The notes under the pieces were generated by a model, which worked only from the letters and a program-made list of their open reading frames with translations, searched no databases and was not told the DNA's origin. This document shows, one piece after another, positions 34,251 through 48,014 of a stretch of DNA of 60,749 nt; position 1 is the first letter of the stretch, and each line of letters opens with the position of its first letter. Where the stretch lies: NCBI GenBank assembly GCA_903813345.2, contig CAIIXF020000235.1:1-60749 (forward strand), read 5' to 3'. The DNA is from Owenia fusiformis (Eukaryota > Annelida > Polychaeta > Sabellida > Oweniidae). The translations under genes and the position numbers were made by a program.

Positions 34251-34484
34251 AAGTGAAATCTGAAATTGTAATACCAGTTTATCAAAGGGTGATGTTTAAT
34301 ATGGTTTTACAATGTATTAACATGCAAAATGTCAACGCATATTTGTTACAAACATCGAACACCCCCCCCCCCGACCGCTGAACACCATCCCCTGACCGCC
34401 GAACACTGTCCACTTTTTTGAAGATTACAGTGATATGTGCAGTATGTGACCACTTTTGGTGGTACATTCATAATAAACATTCTG

Positions 34485-34851
34485 CTAGCTACAAGCCCTT
34501 GCACAACTCTATGTGAGAATATGTTAAGTCACAAGGATGGGGGAGGGTGTCACAGAAGCTACAAGCCCTTGCACAACTCTATGTGAGGAGATGTTAAGTC
34601 ACAACGATGGGGGGGAGGGTGTCACAGAGGCTACAAGCCCTTGCACAACTCTATGTGAGGAGATGTTAAGTCACAAGGATGGGGGAGGGTGTCACAGAGG
34701 CTACAAGCCCTTGCACAACTCTATGTGAGAAGATGTTAAGTCACAAGGATGGGGGAGGGTGTCACAGAGGCTACAAGCCCTTGCACAACTCTATGTGAGA
34801 AGATGTTAAGTCACAAGGATGGGGGAGGGTGTCACAGAAGCTTGTAGCTAG
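34485..34851. mobile_element. Short TIR element made of 70-72-bp tandem units
   Basis: Five near-identical units (starts near 34487, 34558, 34630, 34700 and 34770) are enclosed by the inverted pair CTAGCTACAAGC (34485-34496) and GCTTGTAGCTAG (34840-34851). Outside lies the direct repeat AACATTCTG (34476-34484 and 34855-34863), a likely target duplication. The 63-codon ORF in it is a repeat translation. Confidence 0.75.
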
Positions 34852-34863
34852 ACTAACATTCTG

Positions 34864-35678
34864 GGTTCAATAACCTTAAATACAGATATTAGACGTTTAA
34901 ACCTGATGATATCAAAAGGCTGATAATACACATGTACTTTATGCAAAGCAGAAATCAAAGAGATTTTTGATTAGCCAATCTGGAATTTAATTAAAGGTTG
35001 AAAGGCTTTGCTACCATGAGAGGCCTTCTCCTCAATGCGAGTGTGAATCAAGCATCTAAAAAAGAAATATGTATTTTATATTCTTAATTGTTCTGTTTTT
35101 GTAACATACATGTTAAACATGTACATGTAGGTTGATTTTCATCCTGGGTTCTCCATGAAATAATTTATTTTCGAATATAAACTATTGAAACATCCCTGAA
35201 AGCCAATGTAAAATCAGTTATTCAGTGTGAGAGTGATTGCGGGAAATACATTTATTTCGATTGAAATGTGATTTTTATGCCAAATCGGGCGGGTTTTTGA
35301 AAAATGCATTTAGCAAAATAACTTGAATTTGTTTTTGGCGTTCATTTGGACCCCATGGTACATTCTGTGCAATGATTGTACCAGAAATAATAAATCAATC
35401 TACTCGGAATTCCATCTAATCCTCCATCAAGCATTATTTGACAATATCTGGATAATATATTAAGTCGTGATAATCTGAACTTTCAATTAAATAGCTTTTA
35501 TTAAATGATTTAAAAATCATCATTTTTGGAATTCTCTTCAAAGAAATCACTATTGCTATATCTCATTATATGATAAACAGGTCCGAGATACCGGTTAGGG
35601 CCAAATTGCAATCAAGACCGTTCTTTGGTCGTAATCAAAATAAGACAGTTGATTATATTAATTAGTTTTTGTTTTGTC
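34864..35678. other. Non-coding segment
   Basis: AT-rich DNA with no ORF, RNA gene or element end that I recognise. Confidence 0.4.
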
Positions 35679-38600
35679 CAGCACTTGGTGAAATCAATAA
35701 AATAATATATATAAAGATGTTTTATTTTCGGATATTTGTGTAAAAAGATGCGTAATAATACAGTATTTCCATTCAGTATTGTAATTATTATATTATATTA
35801 TGAAGGAAAAAAATATAATCAGCATAATATACTATATTATATAGAGATTAATATAATATAATTAGAAATAAGTGAGATCCAAATATATTATTTGTACATA
35901 TAAACATTTACCAAATCCGATTGTCTCAATAAGAAAATGTAGCAGGATGTTTTATACCCAGTATAATATTATTTTCTAGAATTATTTGCGCCAATTTATA
36001 TTTATTCTGTCTTTCTAAAATATTATTTGGTCATATTTATCAATCCAAATTGATGATTGCATTTTATATAGAATTTTTTCCATTCTAAAAAATATTATTT
36101 TCTAGTATTTTCCAATCTAAGCAGAATATATCAAATTATATTGTATTATTTGGGTTCTAAAAAATATTATACTCGATTATTCTCGTCCAACTTGATGTAC
36201 AATCCATCTGGTTAATTACTTAACCAAACAAAACAAAGGATGCACAGCATGGCATGGTTAATAGGATCAACCGTTCTACTGGCCTTCTCATCTCTATTAC
36301 TTACACATGTCACACTTATTTTATTTTGAATGTTATATTTCTATTTGAAAAATATTTACAAATAAATGTTTAGAAGAAAGAAATTTAACTTGATTGAAAT
36401 TAATGTTAACAATGGAGTAAAAGGGTGAAAAAGTCATCAATTAAAAATCAAAAAATTAACTTTCCAATGAGTTAATCGATTCAATCCAAATTTTAACACA
36501 ATGTTAAGCATAGAAAGAGGGATTCTATGCAATAAAACAAATATGAATAATTTAATTTGCAAATTATTATTTTTTTGTGGAAATTAGAACAATCGGCTCT
36601 AGATATTAATCCATTAACTCCAACAAACGGATTAACTCTCACAAACAGATTAGTAATCAGTGAACAAAACTCATCTCATAGAAATTGAAAAAACTTAAGG
36701 ATTAAAGTATTACTTATATTGCTCTGAATTCAATACATGAATGTGAATGATGAAAATCTGCATGATTTTGAAAGAATTGTTGGCCAAGGGGAGGGGATCG
36801 TTACTCGTTAGGTACAGGCCTGTATTAAATGCGTAATGTTTTTAGCTTTTTAAACTTAATATGGCTGACAAACAATGGAGTGAAAATGTGAGGAAATCCA
36901 TTGATTAAAAATCAACTTTCCGTTGAGTCAATCAATTTAATCTAAATTTTAACACAATGTTAATCATAACATTAGGGACATTATACAATCAAATAAATAT
37001 GAAAAACTGAATTTTTGAATTATTTTTTGTGAAACTTAGAACTGTTGGCTGTAGGAAATTAATCCATTGCCTCTAACAAACGGATTAGTATCAGTGTTAA
37101 CGAAACTCATATTAAAGAAATTGAATAATTGGGGATTAAAGTTTTACTTATCATATTGCTCTGACATACATGTACCGTATGCCAATATGTTATTTACATC
37201 AGTTTGTTCTACCATGCACCAATTTGCTCAAAGCATAATCATCTCTTTGTCAGATGAAACATTAAGAATAAATATAAAATGTCCCCGCTTCTTTATTTTC
37301 ATTATCAAACAACTAAACATATTGAATAATATGTATTTGGAAATGGAAAACAAAGAAAGGTTAATAAAACCAGCTTTAATTAAAAGAAATGGTCCAATTG
37401 TAGTAGAAACAAATGTATTCCATCATGGACTAATTTTTTGTTTATACCCCTGGTTTACATGTATATCTCAGATATTATATGGATAACAGAAAACACATGA
37501 ATTGTGAAATGTGAGAGAATACGAGTTTTAATTTTGTTTTAGCATGGACCACTTGTATCAGTTAATCTAATGCACGTTTCCTAATTTATTATCAGTGATT
37601 TGCCAGAAGAAATCGGAGCAATACATCCAATATATTACAGGCTCGTAATAAGTTTTACCCCAGCTAGGGGATCAATTTTCAAAACAAACCAAGGGGTCAC
37701 AATTGATATTTTGGCCCAAAATCACTTAACAGTGCTCAGATTGGTAAAGAATGTAGATTTTGAAAGAATTTTGGCAAGGGGAAGGGGATTTACTTGAACC
37801 CAACGACCCCCCCCCCTCCCTCCCAATGGACCAATACCAAATTCGTAATGTATTGATATAGCAGTTTCGTGTCATAAATGTTTTGTGTTGTTTGTGAAGC
37901 GATTAAAGGTGTTTGTGTAAGAGGGGGCTTTAAGTGTTGTTTGTTGTAAACTTAATTTGACAGAGAAACAATTGAGTTAAATTGTGAGGAAACCCAATGG
38001 GGTAAAAATGTGAGGAAACCCATTGATTAAAAATTAACTTTCTGTTAAATGGATGAATTAAATTCAGATTTTAACACAATGTTAATCATAACATATGGGA
38101 CATTATACAATCAAATAAATATGAAAAACTAAATTTGCAATTTATTTTTCAGTTGAAATTAGAACCAACTGCTGTAGAAATTAATCCCTTAACTCTAACA
38201 AACAGATTATTTATCAGTGTGAACAAAACAGAATGTCAATACATGTATGTGAATGGTGAAAAACTACATGATTTTGAAAGTATTGTTGACCACGGGGAGG
38301 GGGGTCCTTGGCTAAGGGTCTGTATAAAATGCGTAATGTGTTTATTGAATATTGAGCAGTTCCGTGTCATGACTGTTTTTTTCCGGTTGTTTGTACCTGT
38401 GTAAGAAGGGATCGATTTAAATGTTGTTTGCTATAAACTTAATGTGACAGAGAAACAATGGAATAAAAATGTGAGGAAAACCAATTAATTGAGAATTCAA
38501 AAATCAACTTTACAATGAATTAATTGATTGAATCAAAAATTTAACACAATGTTAATCATAACATTAGGGACATTAAATAATCAAATATGTATGTAAAAAC

Positions 38601-39041
38601 TTATTTTGCAAATTATTTTTGTGGAATTAAGAGCCATCAGCTGTAGAGATTAATCCATTAACCCTAACAAATGGATTAATTATCAGTATGAATGAAACTA
38701 ATTTCATAGGAATTGAATAATTAGGGATTAACGGCTTGAAAATAACAGCGTATAATCGGTTTTTGATTGCAAATGCCAACATATTATTTGCTCCTGACAG
38801 GAATATTATTCTATATTATATGGTATTATATGTTGTTCCCTTTAAATAATACACGAATAATATTATTAAATCAAAAATAGTTCTTAAAAATACGTATTAT
38901 ATTTTTTTCCGCTATAATAAAAGAAATAATTGCCTATTATACAGGAAAAAATATTCTCTACGATTCTCTCTTAATGCAACTTATTTAGCAGTATATTAAA
39001 CATTTTATTCTATATTATTTTAACTATTTTACCAAGTGCAG
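35679..39041. mobile_element. 3.4-kb AT-rich non-autonomous element with long TIRs
   Basis: The left edge reads CAGCACTTGGTGAAAT and the right edge is the inverse of CTGCACTTGGTAAAAT. Both continue inward for about 250-400 bp of ATTATATTATTTT-rich sequence. The interior holds about four diverged copies of a unit of roughly 460 bp carrying TTAACACAATGTTAA (near 36495, 36950, 38073 and 38541) and a decayed relative of the 34114-34250 MITE. No transposase is seen. ORFs at 37067-37486 and 38135-38404 are translations of this repeat. Confidence 0.6.
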
Positions 39042-39096
39042 ATTAAAAAAATCGTGGGAATGATAATTATAAAACAACTTTGATAGGCAAGAGAAT

Positions 39097-39113
39097 GGGG
39101 GGGGGGGGGGGGG
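39097..39113 (+). repeat. 17-nt G homopolymer
   Basis: A run of 17 G in otherwise AT-rich DNA just outside the right end of the 3.4-kb element. Length may be uncertain in the assembly. Confidence 0.9.
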
Positions 39114-39334
39114 ATGGAAAACTTTATAGAATTTGCCTTCCTGAAAAATATCAAAATATCATTAACATGAGAAATTAGGGCATTTCAATTTAATGAGCTT
39201 AATGATTGTGTTGGTCATGATGGATTTGAACTAATATATACAAGGACATTGATTTCTAATTAATTTGATACTAAACAAAATATAAGCTACATTTTGAGTG
39301 TTGAATATTTGTAAATCTTGTAAAGATTGGTATG

Positions 39335-39507
39335 AGCTTCGGGGGCCTTTTGGGAGCCTTTGGGGGCCTTTGAGTCCATATGATATATTTTGATCCATAA
39401 TAATAATTTATTTTACATGTATATGACAAAAATGAGTTATCAAAGTGTCATTTCACATAATTGCTTTGCTTGATATTTTATATGGAGCTCATATTATAAC
39501 ACTATTT
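39335..39507 (-). repeat. Isolated fragment of the 190-bp satellite
   Basis: It contains GGGGGCCTTTTGGGAGCC and a CATTTCACATAATTGCTTTG block, in the same orientation as the right-arm array. It is broken at about 39507 by a retroposon and resumes at 40333. Confidence 0.75.
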
Positions 39508-40332
39508 TAACACACTTATTTTATTCAGTGGGAGAGGGTGGCCCTCAAGGGAGGAACATGGGCCGACCAGGGGGCTACCCTTAATCGCCGATAATATGAC
39601 ATATTTATTCTGAGTGTATCAACCTTGGGGAAAGTATAATTAATAACCAATACTTACTTGTTCATTTTGTTGATTTCCCAATTGGTAGTTGAAACGTCAA
39701 CGCGGTAGCCTGACGTTTTTGCAATAAATGATTTTAACTCTTGCGTAGGCTAAATATTCAAAGTTGTTTTTTTCTCGTATAATTCTATTTGTATTTATAT
39801 TTATATACGTTTAGTATTCACACCAATTTAGAAATGCAGAATATGGCAACACCACCAACCTTTTAATTTACATCTAACTAGTTTACATGATATTGAAAGC
39901 ACGTTCATACAGTACTGTGGTACCTACCTTGGGGAAGGTATGACCACACGATATGTTTTCTTTTTAATTTTAGAGAAGATGCAGTTCCATGTTGTCTTGT
40001 ATCATTTTCTGTTAATCGCAAGAGTGTTATGTAACAGGCCTTTCTCGGTCGGCGGCGTGCGTCTACGCGGTAGCTAGGCGTCGTCGTCAGTCTGAAAACA
40101 ATGAGTGTTTGTAAATAGTTTTTTTTGTACAATTGTGTATTAGATATCAGGCCTATCTTGGTCGGCGGCGGGCGTCTACGCGGTAGCTAGGCGTCGTCGT
40201 CAGTCAGAGAACGGTTAGTGTTGGTTTGTAAATAGCAATTTTTTCACATTTTACATTTACATCATATGTATTCATGTATCTCCTTTATATAAAGGGCAAT
40301 AAATATATACATACATACATACATACATACAC
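39508..40332 (+). mobile_element. Retroposon remnant with ACAT tail inserted in satellite
   Basis: The satellite reads into this segment on the left and resumes directly after the tail on the right. The 3' end has a short hairpin (CTCCTTTATATAAAGGGC), AATAAA and about seven ACAT units. Upstream are two copies of a unit of about 117 bp with TCGGCGGCG and TCTACGCGGTAGCTAGGCG. No protein domain is left. Probably the 3' UTR of a 5'-truncated LINE. Confidence 0.6.
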
Positions 40333-41108
40333 TAGGGGTACAAAAATCTGGGTCCTTTGGGGGCCTTTGGGCTAAATATTAATGTAATTTACATTAATAT
40401 TTATTCCAGTTTTTTATGTATGTACAGTGTTGATATTTGTTCTTAACATTTCAATAAACATAGTTACATACCTCACGGTGTATATATATTTATCCGATGG
40501 ATACTAAATGTATATGGTGATAACAACACAAGATAATTGTGGTATGCGTCACTAAAATCGTATCCGATCCATATGACGTGATATCCGATCGTATCCGACG
40601 GAAGAAATCGTATCCGACGGAAGATAAAATAAAAATTTAAAAAAAGATAAAAAACATTTTTTTGAAAAAATTGTGATGTTTGCTTGAATATATAGTTTCA
40701 AAGTTATGTGCTCAGTAAAATGAGTTACATTTTTTCATGCAATCATTTTGTAAAAATAAGTTCTCAGAAAATCAAATGAAAAAATTAGAAAAGAATTAGA
40801 AAACAGCAACTTTTAGGTCAAATAATTTTAAATCCATACAAAAATAGCGACCATTGAATAAATATGATATCCTATTATTTTCTCGGCTATCATTTTTATC
40901 CACTCTTGGATACCGCCGATCTCCACTCATTCGCTGCGCTCACTCGTGGAGATGGGTGATATCCACTCATGGATAAAAATGGTACCTCAAAAATCATGAG
41001 CTAGAAAGAGTATGCCTCTTAGATTTTGGAGGTATTTTGGGGGCCTTATTCTCAAATGCCTATTGCTTATCAAGTTTAACCCTACTTTTTGGTGTGAATT
41101 GTTCATTT
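40333..41108 (-). repeat. Degenerate satellite with a hairpin insertion
   Basis: Satellite sequence at 40333-40486 and 40985-41108 flanks about 500 bp of unrelated AT-rich DNA. The insert contains repeated ATCGTATCCGACGGAAGA phrases (40557-40626) and a long imperfect hairpin at 40889-40984. Confidence 0.6.
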
Positions 41109-43627
41109 TTTTTATTCAGCATAACTTTTCTACATATACAATTTTATTTCAACATACATAGCTCGATATCCTCCTGGACATATAGAGCTAGAGAATTTAC
41201 AACATCAATTATATAAAACATGACTTATTTAATATTCTTATAAATACTTTATTTTGCTGAAACTAATAATTGCAATTTTATAAAAAATTGCAATTACATA
41301 AAAAATGAAAATTGAAGAAGGAAAGAATAGGAGAGAAAAAAAGAAAAGCAGGTATCATAATATTATGTACATCATTGTATACATTATACATTAAACTACA
41401 TTATACATGTTATAATATTTTATACAGTATATACAATATATGATTAAATGTAAAAGTATTAAGAATAAAGTTATGAGAGTCTCATTCTGATGGTTATATA
41501 AAAGCAAATGTTACTACTCTAATATTACTACTCTAACATGTCTAAACAAACATATACTAGTAACATTTAACACAATACATACTTTAAAGTTCATGATTTT
41601 TCAGAAGATTTTTTTTATAATGGGCTTTAAATTTATCTCTACTATTAATTTCTCTAATTGAATTTGAAAGTTGGTTCCAGATAATTTGACCAGTGCGTTT
41701 AATTGATTTTTGACCAAATGTTGATTTAAACTTATTAGCTCTAAGATCAAATTTGTTTCTTGTATCTCTATTATGAATTAATCTGTTTGCAATAAAATAA
41801 TCATTAAACATGGTTGCTGGAAATTCCTTTGGTCTTTTGATACAATTAAATACAAACAAAGCAGCATTACGTTTATATACCTCAAATACATCAAGAAGCT
41901 TATATTTTCTAAAAAGGGGGGCAGTAGGTGCCTCTCTAGGGCTATAGTTCAAGTGACTATATACAGTATTAGTGAATAATGAATTGATCTTAAAGATTCA
42001 AATGTCAGCTGGTTACGTACCTTAAATATACCTTAAATTCTGTTTGCCATAACTCTTTCAAGAATTAGAAAATACTGAGAGTAATGAAATAGGGCGATAA
42101 TTATTAAATCGGTGTTCATCTTCTTTCTTATAAACTGGGGTGATTTTGCGTATTTTAGTTTATTTGGGAATACTCCATTTCTCAGCGATAAATTGCAAAT
42201 ATAGGTCAGAGGAAAAATTAACTTATCTTTCACATATTTTACTATGATTGGTTTCATTTGATCTTCGCCAGCGGCCTTATCTTCTAAGTTATTCAGAATC
42301 TTATTCATTTCATCAAAATCCACTTCTGCTAGAAACATACTTTTGTTAAAATTGCCTTGAATTTTGTTTAGGTACGAAGAAGGTGTATTTTTAGAATTAG
42401 GTATTTTGTTGGCAAGACTTGTACCAACATTACCGAAAAAAATTTCTGTTGGTTCAGTAATTTTTTTGTTATTTGATAAAAAATAATTTGGTGGTGTTTT
42501 CTTATTTTGTTTTCGTTTTAAAATGTCATTGATTAATGACCAAGTATCTTTCAAATCACTTTGTACCATTTTAAACTTATTTGCATAATACATTTTCTCT
42601 GCTTTTTTAATAGTTTTTGTCAAAATACGTTTATATTTCTGGTATTCATTTTTTCTGTTTTGGGCTGGCAGTTTCAGGTAATATTTATATAGCTTGTTTT
42701 TATGTTTACATGAGATTATTATAGCTTTAGAATTGTTAAAAGTATAGTTTACTCTTCTTGTTTTTACAGGAAAGCATTCATTATAAGCATTTTGAATTTT
42801 TCCTATGAAGAGGTTGTACGAGTCATTTACATTCTCTGCAGCATATACATCTGCAAAACAAGTGGTGTCAATTTTCTCATTGAATTTACTCTTGGTTTCA
42901 TCATTTATCTCCCTAAATTTGTATATTTCTTTCTTTTTCTTGGTAACCTTAAAATTAAAGTTTGCATAAGTAGGAAAATGGTCAGATATATCAGTAGTAA
43001 TTAATCCTGAATCAGAGAGGTTAATTTGATTTGTGAAAATATTGTCAATTAGGGTTGCTGTATCTGCTGTTATTATTGTTGGTCTGAAAATAGTTGGCAT
43101 AAAACTGTGTGTTAAAACTGTATTAAAGAATTTCAAAGTTTCCGAATGATTTTGGTTCATAAGATTGATATTGAAGTCTCCCATTAGTATACATTCTTTT
43201 TTCTCAGAATTAACAATATCAAGGAAAATGTCTAAAGATTCATTAAAATCAGCCATGTTTTCATCTGGTGGTCTGTATATAACAGATACTATTTTTACCA
43301 TGCCGATTAATAAGTTCAATAACTAGATTTTCACAATTATCAATTTTTATAGGAATGTCATTTCTTAATACATAGTCATACTTTTTAGCCACAAACATCC
43401 CAATGCCTCCTCCACGTTTTTTACCACATTTATTCATTTTGCGAGCTTTGTATCCCTCTATGATATTATATAATTTTTCAGTAGATTGTGTGAGCCAAGA
43501 TTCAGTGATTCCAATAAGGTCAAAATTATGATATATAATTGACTTGACTGCTAAGAATTTGTTAAAGTTATGAGCCATGCTTCTGATGTTCAGATTAAGT
43601 ACTGAAAATTGATTGGAATTTTTTGAC
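41109..43627 (-). pseudogene. Decayed APE-type LINE inserted in satellite
   Basis: On the - strand an endonuclease (EEP/APE) domain starts at the very 5' end: LNLNIRS, ITESWL and GGGIGMFV, then after a frameshift near 43290 VIYRPPD, GDFNINL, DNIFTN and SDHFP. An RT start follows (ILNNLEDKAAGEDQMKP, FPNKLKYAK) and runs with another frame change to LERVMANRI near 42035. The catalytic RT core is missing: the next coding stretch (41952-41584) is the LINE C-terminal segment (PLFRKYKLLDVFEVYKRNA, IHNRDTRNKFDLR). The 3' end has AATAAA and an A run at about 41109-41117. TTCATTT at 41102-41108 and 43628-43634 is a candidate target duplication. The family looks CR1/L2/Jockey-like. It is dead: 5'-truncated, frameshifted and internally deleted. 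Confidence 0.82.
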
Positions 43628-44860
43628 TTCATTTAAATAAGTGTGGATTTTACATATTTTTATTTTATTTTGTTACATACTCTGTAGTGTATCTGCCACT
43701 ATTTAAGCTGAAAAGCTATAACTTGGAGCTTTGGGGGCCTTTCAGGGCCTTTGGGGGCCTTTGGGAGCCTTTTTAATCTCAAGTTTATTCCATTTTTTGA
43801 TGTTTTTGTTGATAAGTGTCATTTCACATCATTGCTATTCTTGATATTTTATATAGAGCTCATATTATAACATTAGGGGTACAAGATCTGGGTCCGTTGG
43901 GGGCCTTTGGGCTCATACTCCTATTTGATATAAATTTTTCCAATTTTTTATGTTTTTTTCTTGATAACTGATATTTACAATTAAAAAACAGGACTTTGGA
44001 TATTTCTTTATTTCACTACATAATCTATGGTGTATCTGTCACTAGTATATGAACTAGAAAGTAAGCTATAACCTGGAGCTTAGGGGCCTTTTGGGGGCCT
44101 TTGGGCTTATAAATGTATTCTACGTTAATATTTATCCCAGTTTTTTATGTACAATTTTGATATTTGTTCTTAACATTTCAATAAACATTGTTAACATTGT
44201 TACACACCTCACGGTATAAAAAATACACCACTGTTTGAGCTAGAAAGAGTATGGCTCTTAGATTTTGGAGGTATTTTGGGGTCCTTTAATATCAAATGTC
44301 TATTGCTTATCAAGTTTAACCCTAATTTTTGGTGTGCATTGTTCATACATGTATTTGTAATCTTCATTTAAATAAGTGTGGATTTTACATATTTCTTTAT
44401 TTTGTTACATGCTCTATATTAGCTGAAAACTTGGAGCTTCTGGGGCCTTTGGATATTTCTTTATTTTATTACATGCTCTATGGTGTAGTTGTCACTAAAT
44501 GAACTAGAAAGCTATAACCTGGAGCTTTGGGGCCTTTTGGGGGCCTTTGGGCTTATAAATGTATTCTACATTAATATTTATCCCAGTTTTTTTTATGTAT
44601 AATGTTGATATTTGTTCTTATTACATTTCAATAAACATTGTTACATACCTCACGGTGTTATATATACATTTATAATAAAATTTAAATAAAAACACAAGAT
44701 GACTTCATTTCGTTGCAACTAGTTTCTTCAAATCCTCAGGCAACTGATATACATATATATATATACAACTGTTTCAGCTAGGAAGAGTATGCTTCTTAGA
44801 TTTTGAAGGTATTTTTGGGGACTTTAATCTCAGATGCCTATTCTGGTTACGATTTCTTCA
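43628..44860 (-). repeat. Degenerate copies of the 190-bp satellite
   Basis: About six diverged units of the palindrome satellite in right-arm orientation, with the same GGGGCCTTTTGGGGGCC boundaries and unit types. They continue the array broken by the LINE at 41109-43627. A further non-satellite patch lies at about 44680-44740. Confidence 0.75.
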
Positions 44861-47690
44861 TCATGTGCATTACATCCGGCCAAAATGAAATCAAACACAT
44901 GCTTCAGACCCAATTTAACCAAATCTAAATATCAAATCATCAAAAATCACCTATTCTGGTTATGGTTTTTCATTACTAACACAAAAACTCAATTTCTAAT
45001 AGTATAAGTAGGCAATTTGAGAATAAGGGAACAATCAAAATCACTTCATATGCATTACATCCTGCCAAAATGCAGTCGAACACATTCATCAAACACAATT
45101 TAACCAAATCTATATACCAAATCATCAGAAATCACCTATGCTGGTTAATATGATTTCTTCATTACCAACACAAAAACTGAATTTCTTATAGTATAATTAG
45201 GCAATTTGAGAATAAATGAACAATTAAAATCACTTCATGTGCATTACATCATGCCAAAATGCTGTCGAACACATTCATCAGACACAATTTAACCAAATCT
45301 ACATATCAAGTCATCAGAAATCACCTATGCCGGTTATGATTTCTTCATTACCAACACAAAAACTCAATTTATTATAGTATAAGTAGGCAATTTGAGAATA
45401 AATGAACAATTAAAATCACTTCATGTGCATTACATCATGCCAAAATGCAATCAAACACATGCTTCAGACACAATTTCACAAATTCTACATATCAAATCAT
45501 CAGAAATCACCTATTCTGGTTATGATTTCTTCATAACCAACACAAAAACTCAATTTCTAATAGTATAATTAGGCAATTTGAGAGAAAATGAACAATCAAA
45601 ATCACTTCATGTGCATTACACCGGCCAAAATGAAATCAAACACATGCATCAGACCCAATTTAACCAAATCTAAATATCAAATCATCAAAAATCACCTATT
45701 CTGGTTATGGTTTTTCATTACCAACACGAAAACTCAATTTCTAATAGTATAAGTAGGCAATTTGAGAATAAATGAACAATTAAAATCACTTATTGTGCAT
45801 TACATCTGGCAAAAATGCAGTCGAACACATTCATCAAACACAATTTAACCAAATCTATATATCAAATCATCAGAAATCACCTATGCTGGTTATGATTTCT
45901 TCATTACCAACACAAAAACTCAATTTTTAATAGGCAAAAATGCAGTCGAACACATTCATCAAACACAATTTAACCAAATCTATATATCAAATCATCAGAA
46001 ATCACCTATGCTGGTTATGATTTCTTCATTACCAACACAAAAACTCAATTTTTAATAGTATAATTAGGCAATTTGAGAATAAATGAACAATTAAAATCAC
46101 TTCATGTGCATTACATCATGCCAAAATGCAGTCGAACACATTCATCGAACACAATTTAACCAAATCTACATATCAAATCATCAGAAATCACCGATGCTGG
46201 TTATGGTTTCTTCATTACCAACACAAAAACTCAATTTCTAATAGAATAATTAGGCAATTTGAGAATGAATAAACAATTAAAATCACTTCATGTCCATTTC
46301 ATCATGCCAAAATGCAATCAAACACATGCTTCAGACACAATTTTACAAATTCTACATATCAAATCATCAAAAATCACCTATTCTGGTTATGGTTTCTTCA
46401 TTACCAACACAAAAACTCAATTTCTAATAGTATAATTAGGCAATTTGAGAGAAAATGAACAATCAAAATCACTTCATGTGCATTACACCGGCCAAAATGA
46501 AATCAAACACATGCATCAGACCCAATTTAACCAAATCTAAATATCAAATCATCAAAAATCACCTATTCTGGTTATGGTTTTTCATTACCAACACGAAAAC
46601 TCAATTTCTAATAGTATAAGTAGGCAATTTGAGAATAAATGAACAATTAAAATCACTTATTGTGCATTACATCTGGCAAAAATGCAGTCGAACACATTCA
46701 TCAAACACAATTTAACCAAATCTATATATCAAATCATCAGAAATCACCTATGCTGGTTATGATTTCTTCATTACCAACACAAAAACTCAATTTTTAATAG
46801 GCAAAAATGCAGTCGAACACATTCATCAAACACAATTTAACCAAATCTATATATCAAATCATCAGAAATCACCTATGCTGGTTATGATTTCTTCATTACC
46901 AACACAAAAACTCAATTTTTAATAGTATAATTAGGCAATTTGAGAATAAATGAACAATTAAAATCACTTCATGTGCATTACATCATGCCAAAATGCAGTC
47001 GAACACATTCATCGAACACAATTTAACCAAATCTACATATCAAATCATCAGAAATCACCGATGCTGGTTATGGTTTCTTCATTACCAACACAAAAACTCA
47101 ATTTCTAATAGAATAATTAGGCAATTTGAGAATGAATAAACAATTAAAATCACTTCATGTCCATTTCATCATGCCAAAATGCAATCAAACACATGCTTCA
47201 GACACAATTTTACAAATTCTACATATCAAATCATCAAAAATCACCTATTCTGGTTATGGTTTCTTCATTACCAACACAAAAACTCAATTTCTAATAGTAT
47301 ATTTAGGCAATTTGAGAATGAATAAACAATTAGAATCACTTCATGTGCATTACATCATGCCAAAATGCAGTCGAACACATTCATCAAACACAATTTAACC
47401 AAATCTACATATCAAATCATCAAAAATCACCTATTCTGGTTATGGTTTCTTCATTACCAACACAAAAACTCAATTTTTAATAGTATAAGTAGGCAATTTG
47501 AGAATAAATGAAGAATTAAAAAAACAATTAAAACAATTTAAAAACTTCATGTGCATTACATCCGGCCAAAATGCAGTCGAACACATTCGTCAAACACAAT
47601 TTAACCAAATCTACATATCAAATCATCAGAAATCACCTATGCTGGTTATGATTTCTTCATTACCAACACAAGAACTCAATTTCTTATGGT
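44840..47690 (+). repeat. 186-bp satellite array with an 867-bp higher-order repeat
   Basis: About 15 units containing CACTTCATGTGCATTACATC, ATGCAGTCGAACACATTCAT and GGTTATGATTTCTTCATTAC. Anchors at 45042, 45231, 45417, 45603 and 45787 give 184-189 bp spacing. A block of 867 bp with one truncated unit is repeated almost exactly (for example 45611 and 46478; 45791 and 46658). The + strand ORFs at 47126-47725 are satellite translations. Confidence 0.9.
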
Positions 47691-47699
47691 ATATTATTT

Positions 47700-48010
47700 G
47701 TTTATTTTACACAATTTTTATTTGAAAGAAGATGTTTCAGTAAATCTTGATTATCATGAACCATATGGGGTCTTATTATAGTTTTTCTCAAATCTTTGTG
47801 ACATGAGCATTCTAGAAGAAAATATTTCTCAGTTTCTATATGTCCACATTTACATGCCTCACAGAGTCTTTGTTAAACAGCAAGGCCTTTATATCGACCA
47901 GTTTCTATGTTCAGGTGAAGAGTACCTGACCGAGTTCTAGCAATAACAGATCTTTGATTCCTTGATAAAAATAATTTTATATAATCCTCTGTACCAAAAT
48001 TGTCTTTAGG
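47700..48010 (-). pseudogene. LINE C-terminal remnant, distal part
   Basis: The - strand translates to DNFGTEDYIKLFLSRNQRS, then a short RSGTLHLNIETGRY block, one in-frame TAA, then RLCEACKCGHIETEKYFLLE and a further Cys. That is the typical C-terminal zinc-knuckle region of a LINE RT, different from the other two LINEs here. It is split from its proximal part (48765-48888) by the inserted TIR element. Confidence 0.72.
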
Positions 48011-48014
48011 GTAC

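Noticed and set aside
37067-37486. 139-codon ORF in the 35.7-39.0 kb region
   Set aside because: It lies in one of the 460-bp repeat units of the AT-rich element and has no recognisable domain.
41584-43632. An active LINE
   Set aside because: Frameshifts in the endonuclease and RT start, loss of the RT catalytic core and 5' truncation make it a pseudogene.
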